Shown: positions 16,690-25,204 of the stretch, piece after piece
Numbering within the stretch: position 1 is the stretch's first letter
How the letters are laid out: every line of letters begins with the position of its first letter
Translations under genes and position numbers: made by a program
NCBI GenBank assembly: GCA_016124205.1
Contig: WGOD01000001.1
Span: forward strand, 609,309-673,308
DNA from: Alphaproteobacteria bacterium
GTDB lineage: Bacteria; Pseudomonadota; Alphaproteobacteria; Caulobacterales; Maricaulaceae
DNA: 64,000 bases
Direction: 5' to 3'
Notes under the pieces: generated by a model
Database searches by the model: none
Told to the model about the DNA's origin: nothing
The model's input: only the letters and a program-made list of their open reading frames with translations

Positions 16690-17762
16690 TTCGAGGACAC
16701 GTCGAAGCGTTCGCGCGGCCAGGTGTCAACCGTCTCGACCGCGAAGCGCGGGCCGATGCGTTCGGTCAGCGCCTCGCGCCAGGCGATGTGTTCAGCCTCG
16801 AGCCAGGCGGCAATGGGCGGGCTGACGCGAAGCTTCAGCTGGCGGCGGCGATCCGACCGGCCTTCCGATTCGAGGCGATGGATTGCATTGAGGGCCAGCG
16901 TCTCGTCACTCGGCTGGCCGTCCGGCCCATTGAGCCGTTCCGCGAGCGACCGTCCGGTGCGCTGACGCGCCAGTTCGACGATGCCGAAGGGCGAGATCGG
17001 CGCAATGTCGATCCGCGCCGGGTCGTGCTTCACGGCGGCCTTCAGCACCTGCTCGACGCCAACGCGGAGCTTGCGGTCGCGCATGTGGACGAAGTCAATG
17101 GCGATGACGCCGCCCAGCCCGCGCAGGCGGATCTGACGGGCGGCCTCCTTGGCAGCGGAGCGGTTGAGGTCTGCGGCGATCTTCTCCGCCCCGCCCTGGC
17201 CCTGGCGTCCCGCCATGTCGACATCGATCGCGGTCAGGGCCGCGGTCGGTTCGATGATCAGGCGGCCACCGCCCGGAATGGCGGCGTCGCGGGACAGGGC
17301 CTCGTCGATCGCTTCGGCAATATCGATGCGGACCTCGTCGGCCCAGCGGGCTTCGGCGTCCTGAAAGCGCGCCGCAACCCGTTCGGCGAGCGGCGCAGCG
17401 TCTTCGAGGAGGCGCGGCGCATCGCCGGAAAACTCGCCCTCCTCGCGCGCCAGAGTCGGCCCCTTGCCGGCATGGGCTTCACGGGTGACGCGCACCGGGA
17501 TGGCCGCACCCTCATGCAGGCCCGCAGGACGCCCGGCCTTGCCGAAGGGCAGAAATCCCGGTTCGCCGACGCCGAGATCGACAAAGGCCGCATTCAGGCG
17601 GGCGTCGATGGTGCGTATCCGCCCGAGATAGAGCGCACCGGCGCGGGCGCGCAGCCCGGCCTCGCTCCAGCGCTCGATGTGCAATTCGACGACGCGGCCA
17701 TTGTCGGCCAGCGCTACGCGGGTTTCCCCGATGGCCTCCTCGACGGCGACGATGCGGCTCAT
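16686..17762 (-). CDS. short ribonuclease E/G family protein
   Basis: 358 residues, shorter than RNase G (about 490). It has an S1-like RNA-binding part ([23 protein letters not shown]), the 5'-sensor/RNase H-like region, and the DNase I-like part with two metal-binding Asp candidates in AIDVDMAG and [11 protein letters not shown]. The Zn-link cysteines and the small domain that make RNase E/G tetramers are missing. This short form occurs in other alphaproteobacteria beside maf and yacG. RNase E/G enzymes cleave single-stranded RNA near 5' monophosphates; whether this truncated form is active is uncertain. It is coupled at both ends by ATGA overlaps (with maf upstream and yacG downstream). 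Confidence 0.85.
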   Translation of the reverse strand: MSRIVAVEEAIGETRVALADNGRVVELHIERWSEAGLRARAGALYLGRIRTIDARLNAAFVDLGVGEPGFLPFGKAGRPAGLHEGAAIPVRVTREAHAGKGPTLAREEGEFSGDAPRLLEDAAPLAERVAARFQDAEARWADEVRIDIAEAIDEALSRDAAIPGGGRLIIEPTAALTAIDVDMAGRQGQGGAEKIAADLNRSAAKEAARQIRLRGLGGVIAIDFVHMRDRKLRVGVEQVLKAAVKHDPARIDIAPISPFGIVELARQRTGRSLAERLNGPDGQPSDETLALNAIHRLESEGRSDRRRQLKLRVSPPIAAWLEAEHIAWREALTERIGPRFAVETVDTWPRERFDVSSK

Positions 17763-18346
17763 TTCGTTGATCCGAAGACTGGAAAGCCGGCCCCGGTCAG
17801 GAGCGCGGCGGTTTCATGGAGCGGCAGGCCGATAATGCCCGAGGGCGAACCGATAATCTGGATGATGAAAGCTTCGGCCATGCCCTGCAGCGCATAGCCG
17901 CCGGCCTTGCCCTGCCACTCGCCGCTGGCGAGGTAGGCGCGGATCTCGGTCTCGGACAGGCGCTTGAACCTGACCCGGGATTCGCTGACGCGCGTCGTGA
18001 TCTGACCGTCCGGCGAGCGCAGCGCGATGCCGGTCCAGACCCGGTGATTGCCGCCGGAGAGGCGGCGCATGCACGCCTCGGCCTGTTCGACTGTCTCGGC
18101 TTTCGGAAGTGTCCGGCGCCCCTGCGCGACGACCGTGTCGGCGGCCAGCACGTAGGCGTCCCGGTCCGGACACGCCTCGGCCTTGCCGTGCGCCAGGCGC
18201 AGGGCAATCTGCCGCGGCGTTTCGCCGGGGATTTCGGTTTCATCGATGTCGCTGGGCAGGACTGCGTCCGGCACGATGCCGATACGGTCCAGAAGCTGAA
18301 GGCGGCGCGGCGAGGCGCTGGCCAGAATCAGGCGCGGCTTCGTCAT
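17759..18346 (-). CDS. maf: Maf-like nucleotide pyrophosphatase
   Basis: 195 residues from the ATG at 18346. The opening LILASASPRRLQLL is the Maf signature with the S-x-S-P-R-R substrate loop, DETEIPGETPRQIALRLA and VLAADTVVAQG carry the conserved acidic residues, and GGYALQGMAEAFI contains the conserved G-x-Y-x-x-Q/G block. Maf proteins hydrolyse non-canonical or methylated nucleoside triphosphates to monophosphates (nucleotide-pool cleaning or dTTP/UTP pyrophosphatase, depending on subgroup). It lies just after infA on the same strand and overlaps the RNase E/G start by four bases. Confidence 0.92.
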   Translation of the reverse strand: MTKPRLILASASPRRLQLLDRIGIVPDAVLPSDIDETEIPGETPRQIALRLAHGKAEACPDRDAYVLAADTVVAQGRRTLPKAETVEQAEACMRRLSGGNHRVWTGIALRSPDGQITTRVSESRVRFKRLSETEIRAYLASGEWQGKAGGYALQGMAEAFIIQIIGSPSGIIGLPLHETAALLTGAGFPVFGSTK

Positions 18347-18376
18347 GACGCGCAGGCGCCCCAATCCGGCAGAGTC

Positions 18377-18595
18377 TTACTTGAAGCGATAGGTGATGCG
18401 GCCCTTCGTCAGGTCGTAGGGCGTCATTTCCACGAGCACCTTGTCACCGGCGAGGACGCGGATGCGGTTCTTGCGCATCTTGCCCGCCGTGTGGGCAATG
18501 ATCTCGTGATCGTTTTCAAGCTTCACCCGGAAGGTGGCATTCGGCAACAGCTCGGTCACCTCACCGGGAAACTCCAGAAGTTCTTCCTTCGCCAT
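18377..18595 (-). CDS. infA: translation initiation factor IF-1
   Basis: 72 residues, the full length of IF-1: [20 protein letters not shown], then [20 protein letters not shown] and the C-terminal [15 protein letters not shown]. The OB-fold protein binds the ribosomal A site during initiation. The start is the ATG at 18595, giving the standard MAKEE N-terminus. A good housekeeping promoter lies upstream (18658-18686). Confidence 0.98.
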   Translation of the reverse strand: MAKEELLEFPGEVTELLPNATFRVKLENDHEIIAHTAGKMRKNRIRVLAGDKVLVEMTPYDLTKGRITYRFK

Positions 18596-18657
18596 GCGGC
18601 TCCTCTTTAGACAACGCAAACGACGCGGAATCGCTCGGGCGCGTCCGCGGTGGCGGC

Positions 18658-18686
18658 TATATAGTGATTAAAGGGGAAAACGTCGA
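18658..18686 (-). promoter_or_regulatory. predicted sigma-70-type promoter of infA
   Basis: On the minus strand TCGACG (one mismatch to TTGACG) is separated by exactly 17 bases from TATATA. The start point would be near 18650, leaving a leader of about 55 nt before the infA ATG. Predicted by eye only. Confidence 0.5.
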
Positions 18687-18716
18687 GTGCGCATGACCGG
18701 TTCCGGCCGCGCTCCT

Positions 18717-19193
18717 TCATGCCACGGCGCGGCGGTGCAGCGCCCCGATCAGGGTGAAGAGCCGGCGGGCGGTCTCGAAATCGACGTCGATCTTGCCCTT
18801 CAGGCGCTCCCGGAGCAGTTCGGAGCCCTCGTTGTGGACACCCCGGCGGCCCATGTCGATCGCCTCGATCTGCGCCAGCGAGGCGTCACGGACGGCCTCG
18901 TGATAGCTGTCGCAGATCATGAAGTAGTCCTTGTAGACGCCCCGGAACGGACCCATCGAGAAGACGTGCGCCTTCAGGCTCTCACCGTCGAGATTGCGCA
19001 CATCGATGATCAGGCGGCCGTCCTCGATCGCCATGCGCACGTCATACGGCCCCTCCGGCGCGTCCTCGGGAGCGAAGTAATTGCTGTCCAGGAGGTCGCT
19101 GACCGCGACGCGGCGTTCGTGATCGGCCTGGCCCTCGCCGGCGGCATTGAAGCCCGCCAGCTCGATCGACGCGATGCAGTGCGTCTCGCTCAT
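18717..19193 (-). CDS. UPF0262 family protein
   Basis: 158 residues from the ATG at 19193 (MSETHCIASIEL). The sequence has the UPF0262 features: VAVSDLLDSNYFAP, HVFSMGPFRGVYKDYFMICDSYHEA, IDMGRRGVHNEGSELLRERL and the C-terminal VDFETARRLFTLI. The family is almost limited to alphaproteobacteria and its function is unknown. The start overlaps the DUF2948 stop by four bases (ATGA). In many relatives hisD and a low-molecular-weight phosphatase gene sit in this neighbourhood; neither is present here. Confidence 0.92.
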   Translation of the reverse strand: MSETHCIASIELAGFNAAGEGQADHERRVAVSDLLDSNYFAPEDAPEGPYDVRMAIEDGRLIIDVRNLDGESLKAHVFSMGPFRGVYKDYFMICDSYHEAVRDASLAQIEAIDMGRRGVHNEGSELLRERLKGKIDVDFETARRLFTLIGALHRRAVA

Positions 19194-19627
19194 GCGTCCG
19201 GCCCTCCGTGTTCCGGGCGGCCCACTGCGCGCCAAGGTTCAGATATGTCCGCCAGAAGCAGATCGACACATTCGACCTCGATCCGGATGCGCCCGCCACC
19301 GGACAGATCGACGCGCAGGGCGCCGCCGGGCGCCTCGCCCGTCTCGAACACCAGGGCAAGGATGGACACGACCGCGCCGGGCGCATCCTGTTTGACCCGC
19401 GAGGCCTTCACCGACGTGACGCTGCCGATATCCAGGGCGGAACGTACGCGCCAGCCGGGACCGCGCTTGCCGTCCTCCCAGCGATAGCGATTGACCACCA
19501 GCGTGAACCGGCGCGCGCGGCGGTCCCACTTCAGGTCGCCCAGCTGCGCCACGGCGTCCTGCAATGCCGCCGAGATGATCTCCACCTCGTCCGGTTCACT
19601 GGCAATCAGTCTCAGGGGTTTGCGCAC
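19190..19627 (-). CDS. DUF2948 family protein
   Basis: 145 residues from the GTG at 19627, which has AGAGGG at the right distance and gives (M)RKPLRLIASEPDEVEIISAALQDA, the normal DUF2948 N-terminus. The conserved core YRWEDGKRGPGWRVRSAL and a beta-rich second half follow. The function is unknown. It sits 21 bp after murA and is coupled by ATGA to the UPF0262 gene, the order usual for alphaproteobacteria. Confidence 0.9.
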   Translation of the reverse strand: MRKPLRLIASEPDEVEIISAALQDAVAQLGDLKWDRRARRFTLVVNRYRWEDGKRGPGWRVRSALDIGSVTSVKASRVKQDAPGAVVSILALVFETGEAPGGALRVDLSGGGRIRIEVECVDLLLADISEPWRAVGRPEHGGPDA

Positions 19628-19647
19628 CCGGTTCCCTCTTGGTCTTC

Positions 19648-20910
19648 CTACGCTTCCGGCTTGCGCTCGATCTGCGCGCCGCACGCCTTCAGCTTTTCTT
19701 CCAGCCGTTCGAAGCCGCGATCAAGATGGTAGACCCGCCCGATGATGGTTTCACCCTCGGCCATCAGCCCGGCGATGACGAGGCTGACCGAGGCGCGCAG
19801 GTCCGTCGCCATGACCGGCGCACCGCGCAGCGACTTCACGCCGCGAACGACCGCCTCGTTTCCGCGCACCGTGATGTTGGCGCCCATGCGGGAGAGTTCC
19901 GGCGCGTGCATGAAGCGGTTCTCGAAGATGGTTTCGCGAATGATCGACGTGCCGTCCGCCCGCGTCATCAGCGCCATGAACTGCGCCTGCAGATCGGTCG
20001 GGAAGCCCGGATAGGGGCGTGTCTCGGCATCGACGGCGGTGACCGGGTGACCGTTGCGGTCGATCCGGATGCCGCCCTCTTCCGGCGTCACCTTGACCCC
20101 GGCCGCGCGCATCAGCTTCCACAGCGCTTCATTGTGCTCGGGGATCGCCTCTTCCAGCACGACCGTGCCGCCAGCCGCGGCGGCGGCGAGCGCATAGGTG
20201 CCGGTCTCGATCCGGTCGGGGACGACGGCGTGTTCCGCGCCGGTCAGGCGCTCCACACCGGTAATGTGGATGGTCGACTGGCCGGCATTTTCCACCTTGG
20301 CGCCCATGGCGTTCAGGCAATTGGCCAGATCGGCGATCTCCGGTTCGCGCGCGGCGTTTTCCAGCACGGTCTCGCCTTTCGCCAGGACGGCGGCGAGCAT
20401 GGCGTGTTCCGTCGCGCCGACCGAGACGAAGGGGAAGGCAATCCGCGCGCCCTTGAGTCCCGATTTCGCCGAGGCGACGACATAGCCCTCCTCCAGCTCG
20501 ATCGCGGCGCCAAGCTCGGTCAGCGCCTGCAGGTGCAGGTCCACGGGCCGCGCACCGATGGCGCAGCCGCCGGGCAGCGAAACGCGCGCCTGGCCTTCGC
20601 GGGCGAGAATCGGACCGAGCACGTTGAAACTCGCGCGCATCTTACGGACGAGGTCGTAGGGCGCCTCCGTCCGCGCCAGCGTTCCGGCCTCGATAGTCAT
20701 GAACCCCGGACCGGCCTCGACCGACGCGCCGAGATGGGTCAGCAGCACGGTCAGGAAACGGGTGTCCGCCAGGTCGGGCATACGTGTCAGCTTGAGGGGC
20801 TGATCAGTCAGCAGCGCCGCCGCCATCAGCTTCAATGCCGAATTCTTCGCCCCGGAGATCGGGATCCGCCCGTTCAGCCGCGCGCCGCCTTCGATATGTA
20901 TCCGGTCCAT
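19648..20910 (-). CDS. murA: UDP-N-acetylglucosamine 1-carboxyvinyltransferase MurA
   Basis: 420 residues, full length. The start at 20910 gives [27 protein letters not shown], with the conserved SGAKNS block. The catalytic cysteine is present (Cys116 in [15 protein letters not shown]), so the enzyme should be sensitive to fosfomycin-type Cys alkylation. [21 protein letters not shown] and [14 protein letters not shown] are the standard substrate-loop blocks. MurA moves enolpyruvate from PEP to UDP-GlcNAc, the first committed step of peptidoglycan synthesis, in the cytoplasm. It heads the murA - DUF2948 - UPF0262 run. Confidence 0.98.
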   Translation of the reverse strand: MDRIHIEGGARLNGRIPISGAKNSALKLMAAALLTDQPLKLTRMPDLADTRFLTVLLTHLGASVEAGPGFMTIEAGTLARTEAPYDLVRKMRASFNVLGPILAREGQARVSLPGGCAIGARPVDLHLQALTELGAAIELEEGYVVASAKSGLKGARIAFPFVSVGATEHAMLAAVLAKGETVLENAAREPEIADLANCLNAMGAKVENAGQSTIHITGVERLTGAEHAVVPDRIETGTYALAAAAAGGTVVLEEAIPEHNEALWKLMRAAGVKVTPEEGGIRIDRNGHPVTAVDAETRPYPGFPTDLQAQFMALMTRADGTSIIRETIFENRFMHAPELSRMGANITVRGNEAVVRGVKSLRGAPVMATDLRASVSLVIAGLMAEGETIIGRVYHLDRGFERLEEKLKACGAQIERKPEA

Positions 20911-20969
20911 GCAATATCCTGTTCGCTGCCGCCCTTGCCCGGCAGACACTCAAACGCGGGAAAGCGGCG

Positions 20970-21101
20970 TCAGTTCGACGGTTTTTCGGGTTTCGCGGCA
21001 GCTTTGCGGCGGCGGAGGTTTGCGCGTAATGCTTCGGCCAACCGGTCCTCGCGGCTCGGTTCGCCCTTCCTGCCCTTCGGCGGGGTCTTGCCAGTCTTCA
21101 T
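20970..21101 (-). CDS. small basic conserved-type protein (43 aa)
   Basis: A short frame upstream of murA encodes 43 residues starting MKTGKTPPKGRKGE and containing EDRLAEALRANLRRRKAAA. It is lysine/arginine-rich with one amphipathic helix. The codons have G/C-rich third positions and the same strand as murA, 59 bp before it. The helix pattern 'R-L-A-x-A-L-R-x-N-L-x-R-R-K' is, as I recall, common in tiny alphaproteobacterial proteins. No function is known; nucleic acid binding is only a guess from its charge. Confidence 0.6.
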   Translation of the reverse strand: MKTGKTPPKGRKGEPSREDRLAEALRANLRRRKAAAKPEKPSN

Positions 21102-21192
21102 GTCAGCGTGATGGGGGCGTGTGCAGTTGCAGTCAAGCCGCTCTTGGCGAGCGGCGGGGGTTGCGTTATACGCCCGTCTCCCGAACGGGTAT

Positions 21193-21267
21193 GCCGCAGT
21201 AGCTCAGTGGTAGAGCGCGTCATTGGTAATGACGAGGTCGAGAGTTCAATTCTCTCTTGCGGCACCA
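21193..21267 (+). tRNA. tRNA-Thr (GGT)
   Basis: A 75-nt cloverleaf starts GCCGCAGTAGCTCAGTGG and ends TCTTGCGGCACCA with encoded CCA. The anticodon stem GTCAT/ATGAC encloses TTGGTAA, giving anticodon GGT. Confidence 0.97.
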
Positions 21268-21284
21268 TTCTTTTGCTGGTCCTC

Positions 21285-21301
21285 AAGCCCATCCGGGCTT
21301 T
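21285..21301 (+). terminator. weak hairpin after tRNA-Thr
   Basis: AAGCCC-ATCC-GGGCTT followed by TTC forms a 6-bp stem 18 bp beyond the tRNA. Short and without a long T-run, so only a possible terminator. Confidence 0.35.
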
Positions 21302-21405
21302 CGGGCGCGCCGTCGTCCCCCTCACCCAGCTTCACCGCTCGAAACCGGCGCTGAATTTTCAGCATCCGGCTGGCGAGGGTTTCGCAGCTGTGGTTAGCAT
21401 TCGGG

Positions 21406-22419
21406 ATGACCTTCTTCCCCCCGATCGACCCTTATGAAACCGGCCGCCTCGCCGTCTCCGGCGGGCATGAGATCTATTACGAGCGCAGCGGCAAGCGCGG
21501 CGGCGTGCCTGCGCTGATGCTGCATGGCGGGCCGGGGTCGGGCTGTACCGCCGATCACCGCCGGCTGTTCGATCCGGAGATTTTCGACACGTTGCTGCTC
21601 GACCAGCGCGGGTCCGGGCGATCGACGCCGCTGGCCAGTCTCGAGCACAACACGGCGCAGGATCTCGTCGGCGATATTGAGACGCTTAGGACGCATCTCG
21701 GCATCGACCGTTTCGTGGTGTTCGGTCCGTCCTGGGGTTCGACGCTGGCGCTGCTCTACGCCGAGACGCACCAGGAATCGGTCCGCGGCGTCGTCGTGGA
21801 AGGCATTTTCACCGGCACGCCCGGCGAACTCGACTGGTGGCTGTCGCCGAACGGTGTGGCACGGCTTTTCCCGGATGTTCGCGCCGATTTGCTGACCCAT
21901 GTGCCCGAGCGGGTTCATGACGCCCCATCCGCCGACGTGATGGCCTGGTATATGGACGCGATGGCGCAGGAATGGGCCGAGGGTGCGCCCGTGCTCGACC
22001 GGCTGAATGATTCGTCGGCGACGATCGCCGATCTGCGCGCCTCACCGCTCTATCGCTGGACGGAGTATGAGGAGCGGCTCTCCTACCTCGAAAAGTCCCC
22101 GCAGGAGGCGCGCGACGCGATGGCGGTCCGCGGGCGCGGCTATGTTGCCACGCACTCGCTGATCGAGGCGCACTATTTCACGCACGACTGTTTCCTCGAG
22201 CCGGACCAGATCCTGCGCGATGCCGGACGGCTGAAGGATGTACCACTGCACATCGTCCAGAGCCGCTACGACATGGTCTGTCCCGCCGGAACCGCGCTGG
22301 CGCTCGCCAAGGCGTGTCCACATGCCGAGCTGTCGATCATCCCGGTGAACGGCCACGCCATGACCGATGCGGTGCGCCCGACAGTGATCGCGGCGATCCG
22401 GGCGATGGCGGGGAAGTAA
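21406..22419 (+). CDS. pip: proline iminopeptidase (S33 prolyl aminopeptidase)
   Basis: 337 residues of alpha/beta hydrolase. PALMLHGGPGSGC is the oxyanion/HGGPG motif of the S33 family, LLLDQRGSGRSTP is the DQRG-x-G-x-S motif, and the nucleophile Ser109 lies in FGPSWGSTLALLY (most relatives have G-G-S-W-G). Asp in RYDMVCP and His in NGHAMTD complete the triad. The W-x-x-Y/W-E substrate region appears as YRWTEYEE. It releases N-terminal proline from peptides in the cytoplasm. The gene is monocistronic and followed directly by a palindromic repeat. Confidence 0.93.
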   Translation: MTFFPPIDPYETGRLAVSGGHEIYYERSGKRGGVPALMLHGGPGSGCTADHRRLFDPEIFDTLLLDQRGSGRSTPLASLEHNTAQDLVGDIETLRTHLGIDRFVVFGPSWGSTLALLYAETHQESVRGVVVEGIFTGTPGELDWWLSPNGVARLFPDVRADLLTHVPERVHDAPSADVMAWYMDAMAQEWAEGAPVLDRLNDSSATIADLRASPLYRWTEYEERLSYLEKSPQEARDAMAVRGRGYVATHSLIEAHYFTHDCFLEPDQILRDAGRLKDVPLHIVQSRYDMVCPAGTALALAKACPHAELSIIPVNGHAMTDAVRPTVIAAIRAMAGK

Positions 22420-22421
22420 CG

Positions 22422-22530
22422 CCCTCGCCGTTCGAGGCTCGCTACGCGAGCACCTCAGGATGAGGGCGGTAATTACTCGACTTGTCTCCCTCATGCTGAG
22501 GTGCCCCGAAGGGGCCTCGAAGCACGAGGG
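22422..22530. repeat. double palindromic intergenic repeat
   Basis: Two ~44-bp units (22422-22466 and 22488-22530) face each other as imperfect inverted copies around a 21-bp spacer. Each unit runs CCCTCG...TTCGAGG...CACCTCAG.ATGAGGG (second unit read in reverse), and each has its own inner hairpin with a different but self-complementary sequence: GCTCGC/GCGAGC in one and GCCCC/GGGGC in the other. This looks like a REP/BIME-type element and could act as a terminator between the two converging genes. Confidence 0.8.
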
Positions 22531-22535
22531 AGACC

Positions 22536-23045
22536 CTATCGTCGCCAGCCGGGGGGCGGGGCGCGGTCGCCGAACCACCACAGCGTGGCCGCGGTCGCGG
22601 CAAAGGCGATGTTGGCGATGAAGTAGCCGATGAAATCGCCCTGCGCCTCCGGGGTCAGGTAGCGCTCGGCCTGCCCCTCCATCACCGCGAAGAAAACGAT
22701 CAGGTAGAGCAGCCAGAGAAGCGGCGTCAGGATTGGCCGGACCAGCGCCCGAACCGCCTCGACCCAGGGATAGCTGGCGCGGATGGCGGTTTCGGCTTCG
22801 AGGCTGGCTTGCAGTCCGGCGTATGACGCCTGCCGCCGGTCCGTTTCGGCGTCCCGCTCGGCGGCGTGGTCCGCGCGGGCGGCCTCGGCCTCCGCCATTG
22901 CGCGTTCATGCGTCCAGCGCTCGCGTTCCTGTGCATGGTCCTGCCGCCGCTCGAAGAAGCCGGCGACACGCCCGATGGCCGTTCCGATCACACCCAGCGC
23001 GCCGCCGGTGACGGCTGAAGCGCCGAAGTCGATGAGTTCGCTCAT
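22536..23045 (-). CDS. phage-type small membrane protein (holin-like) with C-terminal WWFGDR motif
   Basis: 169 residues. A glycine-rich N-terminus (GALGVIGTAIGRV) is followed by an alanine/glutamate-rich coiled-coil (about 32-85), then two membrane segments (about 110-125 and 140-155) and the ending LWWFGDRAPPPG. Proteins with this layout and 'WWFGDR' ending lie beside DUF2793/tail-fibre genes in alphaproteobacterial prophages, as I recall. A holin-like or structural-accessory function is inferred. It is 3 bp downstream of the tail-fibre-assembly-like gene. Confidence 0.6.
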   Translation of the reverse strand: MSELIDFGASAVTGGALGVIGTAIGRVAGFFERRQDHAQERERWTHERAMAEAEAARADHAAERDAETDRRQASYAGLQASLEAETAIRASYPWVEAVRALVRPILTPLLWLLYLIVFFAVMEGQAERYLTPEAQGDFIGYFIANIAFAATAATLWWFGDRAPPPGWRR

Positions 23046-23048
23046 GGC

Positions 23049-23405
23049 TCAGGCCTCCGGCGTGAGCGGCCAGACAATGCTGGCGGGATCGGGAGATTGG
23101 GCCGGCAGGTCGCGTAGCGCCTGCCGGTAGGCGGCAAAGGCCGCCGACTGCGACGCGCCCAGCGGCGCATCGGATAGCTGCGTCCAGTCCGTCGCCTTGA
23201 GACGCGCATTGCGTTCCGCGCGGATGGAAGACCAGGTCGCTGACGGCGGCGCGAAGGGCGCGATCTCGAGACTGGAGGCCATCAGACGGGCGAAATCCGT
23301 ATTCGCCGGGTCGGCCGGGATGTGAAGCGTGCCGCCTTCCGCACACTCGGCGACGAGACGCGTGTGTTCGGCGTCGGCCCAACGGGCGGTGACGAGTTCG
23401 GTCAT
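23049..23405 (-). CDS. small phage tail-fibre-accessory-like protein
   Basis: 118 residues from the ATG at 23405 (MTELVTARWADAEHTRLVAE). Its first half describes a short beta-rich segment and the second half ERNARLKATDWTQLSDAPL...AAFAAYRQALRDLPAQ resembles the C-terminal 'R-N-x-x-L-x-x-T-D-W-x-x-x-x-D' block of phage tail-fibre assembly proteins (DUF4376/Phage_TAC type). It lies 2 bp after the DUF2793 gene, in the position of a fibre chaperone. Confidence 0.65.
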   Translation of the reverse strand: MTELVTARWADAEHTRLVAECAEGGTLHIPADPANTDFARLMASSLEIAPFAPPSATWSSIRAERNARLKATDWTQLSDAPLGASQSAAFAAYRQALRDLPAQSPDPASIVWPLTPEA

Positions 23406-23407
23406 GA

Positions 23408-25054
23408 TCAAAGCTCCGCGCTGAAGGAGACATGCGAGTCCGCACTGAGCGCGCGCATCATCAGCGCGCCGGCGGCGATCGGATCGGTCGAGCCGGTCTG
23501 CAGGACGACCAGATTGCGATTCGCGGTGAAGAATTCGAGCGTATCGACGGCGGCATCCGCCGGGGTGATCTGCAGCGATCCCGACCATTCCAGTGTTGGC
23601 GCCGCGCGCATGGCCGGCGACAGCGCCATGACGATACGGGTGATGTTGTAGCCGAGATTGATCGCGATGCCGGGGAAGGCGTTGAACGCACCGGGCTGCA
23701 GGCGACGGAAATAGCGCTGACAGCGGCGCATCTCCGCGTCCTCGCTGCCGCGCGCCGAAAGCGGTTCGAAGGGCGTGACGACCGATCCCGATTCAAGCTG
23801 AACACCGGTCAGGTCAATCTGGGGCGTGCCGGTTACGGGCAGATCGAAGGCGATCGCCAGATGTTCGTTCGTGCCAATCGTCTTGCCGGTGATGTCCGGC
23901 AATTCGAATGACCAGCAGAAGCGCTGCCAGGAGGTCGACAAGGTGACACCGGACCCGGTCAGAATGACGGGCGCCGAACCGGAAACGCCGAAATTCTGCG
24001 TGAGCCCGGCCCCGACCAAAACCGGCGCATCCGCTTTCATCCAGACCGAGAGCGTGACGGTCCTGCCCGCCGTCTCCCGCAGGACTTCCGTGCGCTGAAC
24101 CAGTGCGCACTGGCCACTGCCTGCGCCTCCGGCAGGCGACAGGCGCAGAGCGTGGCGCAAACCGGCGGGCAGTTCTCCAGCCGGCAAGTCCGTGCGCTCG
24201 GCGTCGACAGAGGAGGCTCCTCCGCCCGACACCGCGAGACACCAACGGTCGAGCGTGAAGCCGCCGTCGCCGAGGCCGGTGAGGTCGGTTCCGCGCTGCG
24301 CGATATCCATTCCGCCATTGATCAGGAGGTTCCGGATGCCGCCGAGCGTGCCGCCATTCAGCGAGGCTGCGCTGACATCGGCAATGCAGGCGAGGTCCCC
24401 GGTACCGTTGGCGATGCGCAGCGCCTCGATCCAGCTTGCCCCATCCGGGCTGACCTTGGCGACCAGATCGTCGTCACCGACGAGTCCGACTTCCGCCCGG
24501 CCCGACCAGTTCGACTGGAAGAGCAGCGACAGCACATTGGCCGGGGCTTCCTTGTTCAGCGTGTAGCGCAGATCCCCCGTCCCGCCCTCGCCCGCGAACA
24601 AAGCGGTCCAGAGCGCCGCGTTCAGCTTGGCGGAGAAGGGGTTGGCAGCGTCCGCTGCCGTGCCCACGCCGAGACGTTCCAGATTGGCGAGGCGGGAGAT
24701 GGTCTCGCCGGTTTCGATCCAGTCCGTGCCGTTGAACACGACGAGCACGTCTTCATCCTCGATCCAGCACCGCCATCCGGCGCGCGGCGGGATCGAGACC
24801 CAGGACGTGTCGCGAAACACCGCGATCTCGGTCTCCCCGAAGGTGGACCAGATCCCGCCCGTTGCGGCGGCCGGCATGATCCAGATCGTTCCGTCATCGG
24901 GATCGGCGGGCTCGTCGCTGACTGTGCGGCTGGCCGCGCTCATCTGCACGAGCGCGTCGAGCCGCCGGAAGCTCTCATTCACCGTCACATGCTTTTGCGC
25001 CTGGGCGGGCATCAGATAATCGAGCCCGAGGCGCGGGGAGTTTTCCTGGCTCAT
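23408..25054 (-). CDS. DUF2793 protein with phage receptor-binding-like C-terminus
   Basis: 548 residues from the ATG at 25054. The first ~120 residues are a DUF2793 domain: LGLDYLMPAQAQKHVTVNE, LDALVQMSAASR and DGTIWIMPAAATGGIW. DUF2793 occurs in gene transfer agent head-spike proteins of the Rhodobacter capsulatus type and in prophage fibres. The C-terminal half is carbohydrate-binding/fibre-like: LLINGGMDIAQRGT, a jelly-roll region, then GVQLESGSVVTPFEPLSARG and RRCQRYFRRL, the typical ending block of tail fibre proteins. It heads a three-gene unit and probably binds a surface glycan. No capsid, portal, terminase or lysin is in the window. Confidence 0.75.
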   Translation of the reverse strand: MSQENSPRLGLDYLMPAQAQKHVTVNESFRRLDALVQMSAASRTVSDEPADPDDGTIWIMPAAATGGIWSTFGETEIAVFRDTSWVSIPPRAGWRCWIEDEDVLVVFNGTDWIETGETISRLANLERLGVGTAADAANPFSAKLNAALWTALFAGEGGTGDLRYTLNKEAPANVLSLLFQSNWSGRAEVGLVGDDDLVAKVSPDGASWIEALRIANGTGDLACIADVSAASLNGGTLGGIRNLLINGGMDIAQRGTDLTGLGDGGFTLDRWCLAVSGGGASSVDAERTDLPAGELPAGLRHALRLSPAGGAGSGQCALVQRTEVLRETAGRTVTLSVWMKADAPVLVGAGLTQNFGVSGSAPVILTGSGVTLSTSWQRFCWSFELPDITGKTIGTNEHLAIAFDLPVTGTPQIDLTGVQLESGSVVTPFEPLSARGSEDAEMRRCQRYFRRLQPGAFNAFPGIAINLGYNITRIVMALSPAMRAAPTLEWSGSLQITPADAAVDTLEFFTANRNLVVLQTGSTDPIAAGALMMRALSADSHVSFSAEL

Positions 25055-25204
25055 TCCGCCGTCCTTTCGAAATCGGCCAAAAGCGTAGAGGCCTCTCAAG
25101 GGCTGGCGGACAGGCGCAGCGCGTCTCCCCGCGCTTGAGGGTTGACGCAAAGCCCCCCCGCGCCTTTTCTCGCGCCGCAACATGGCTTCAGGGAAAGATC
25201 ACGG

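Noticed and set aside
15018..25054. One large prophage from the DUF3644 insert to the DUF2793 module
   Set aside because: Housekeeping genes (infA, murA and others) and normal composition lie in between; no integrase, terminase, capsid or lysis genes.
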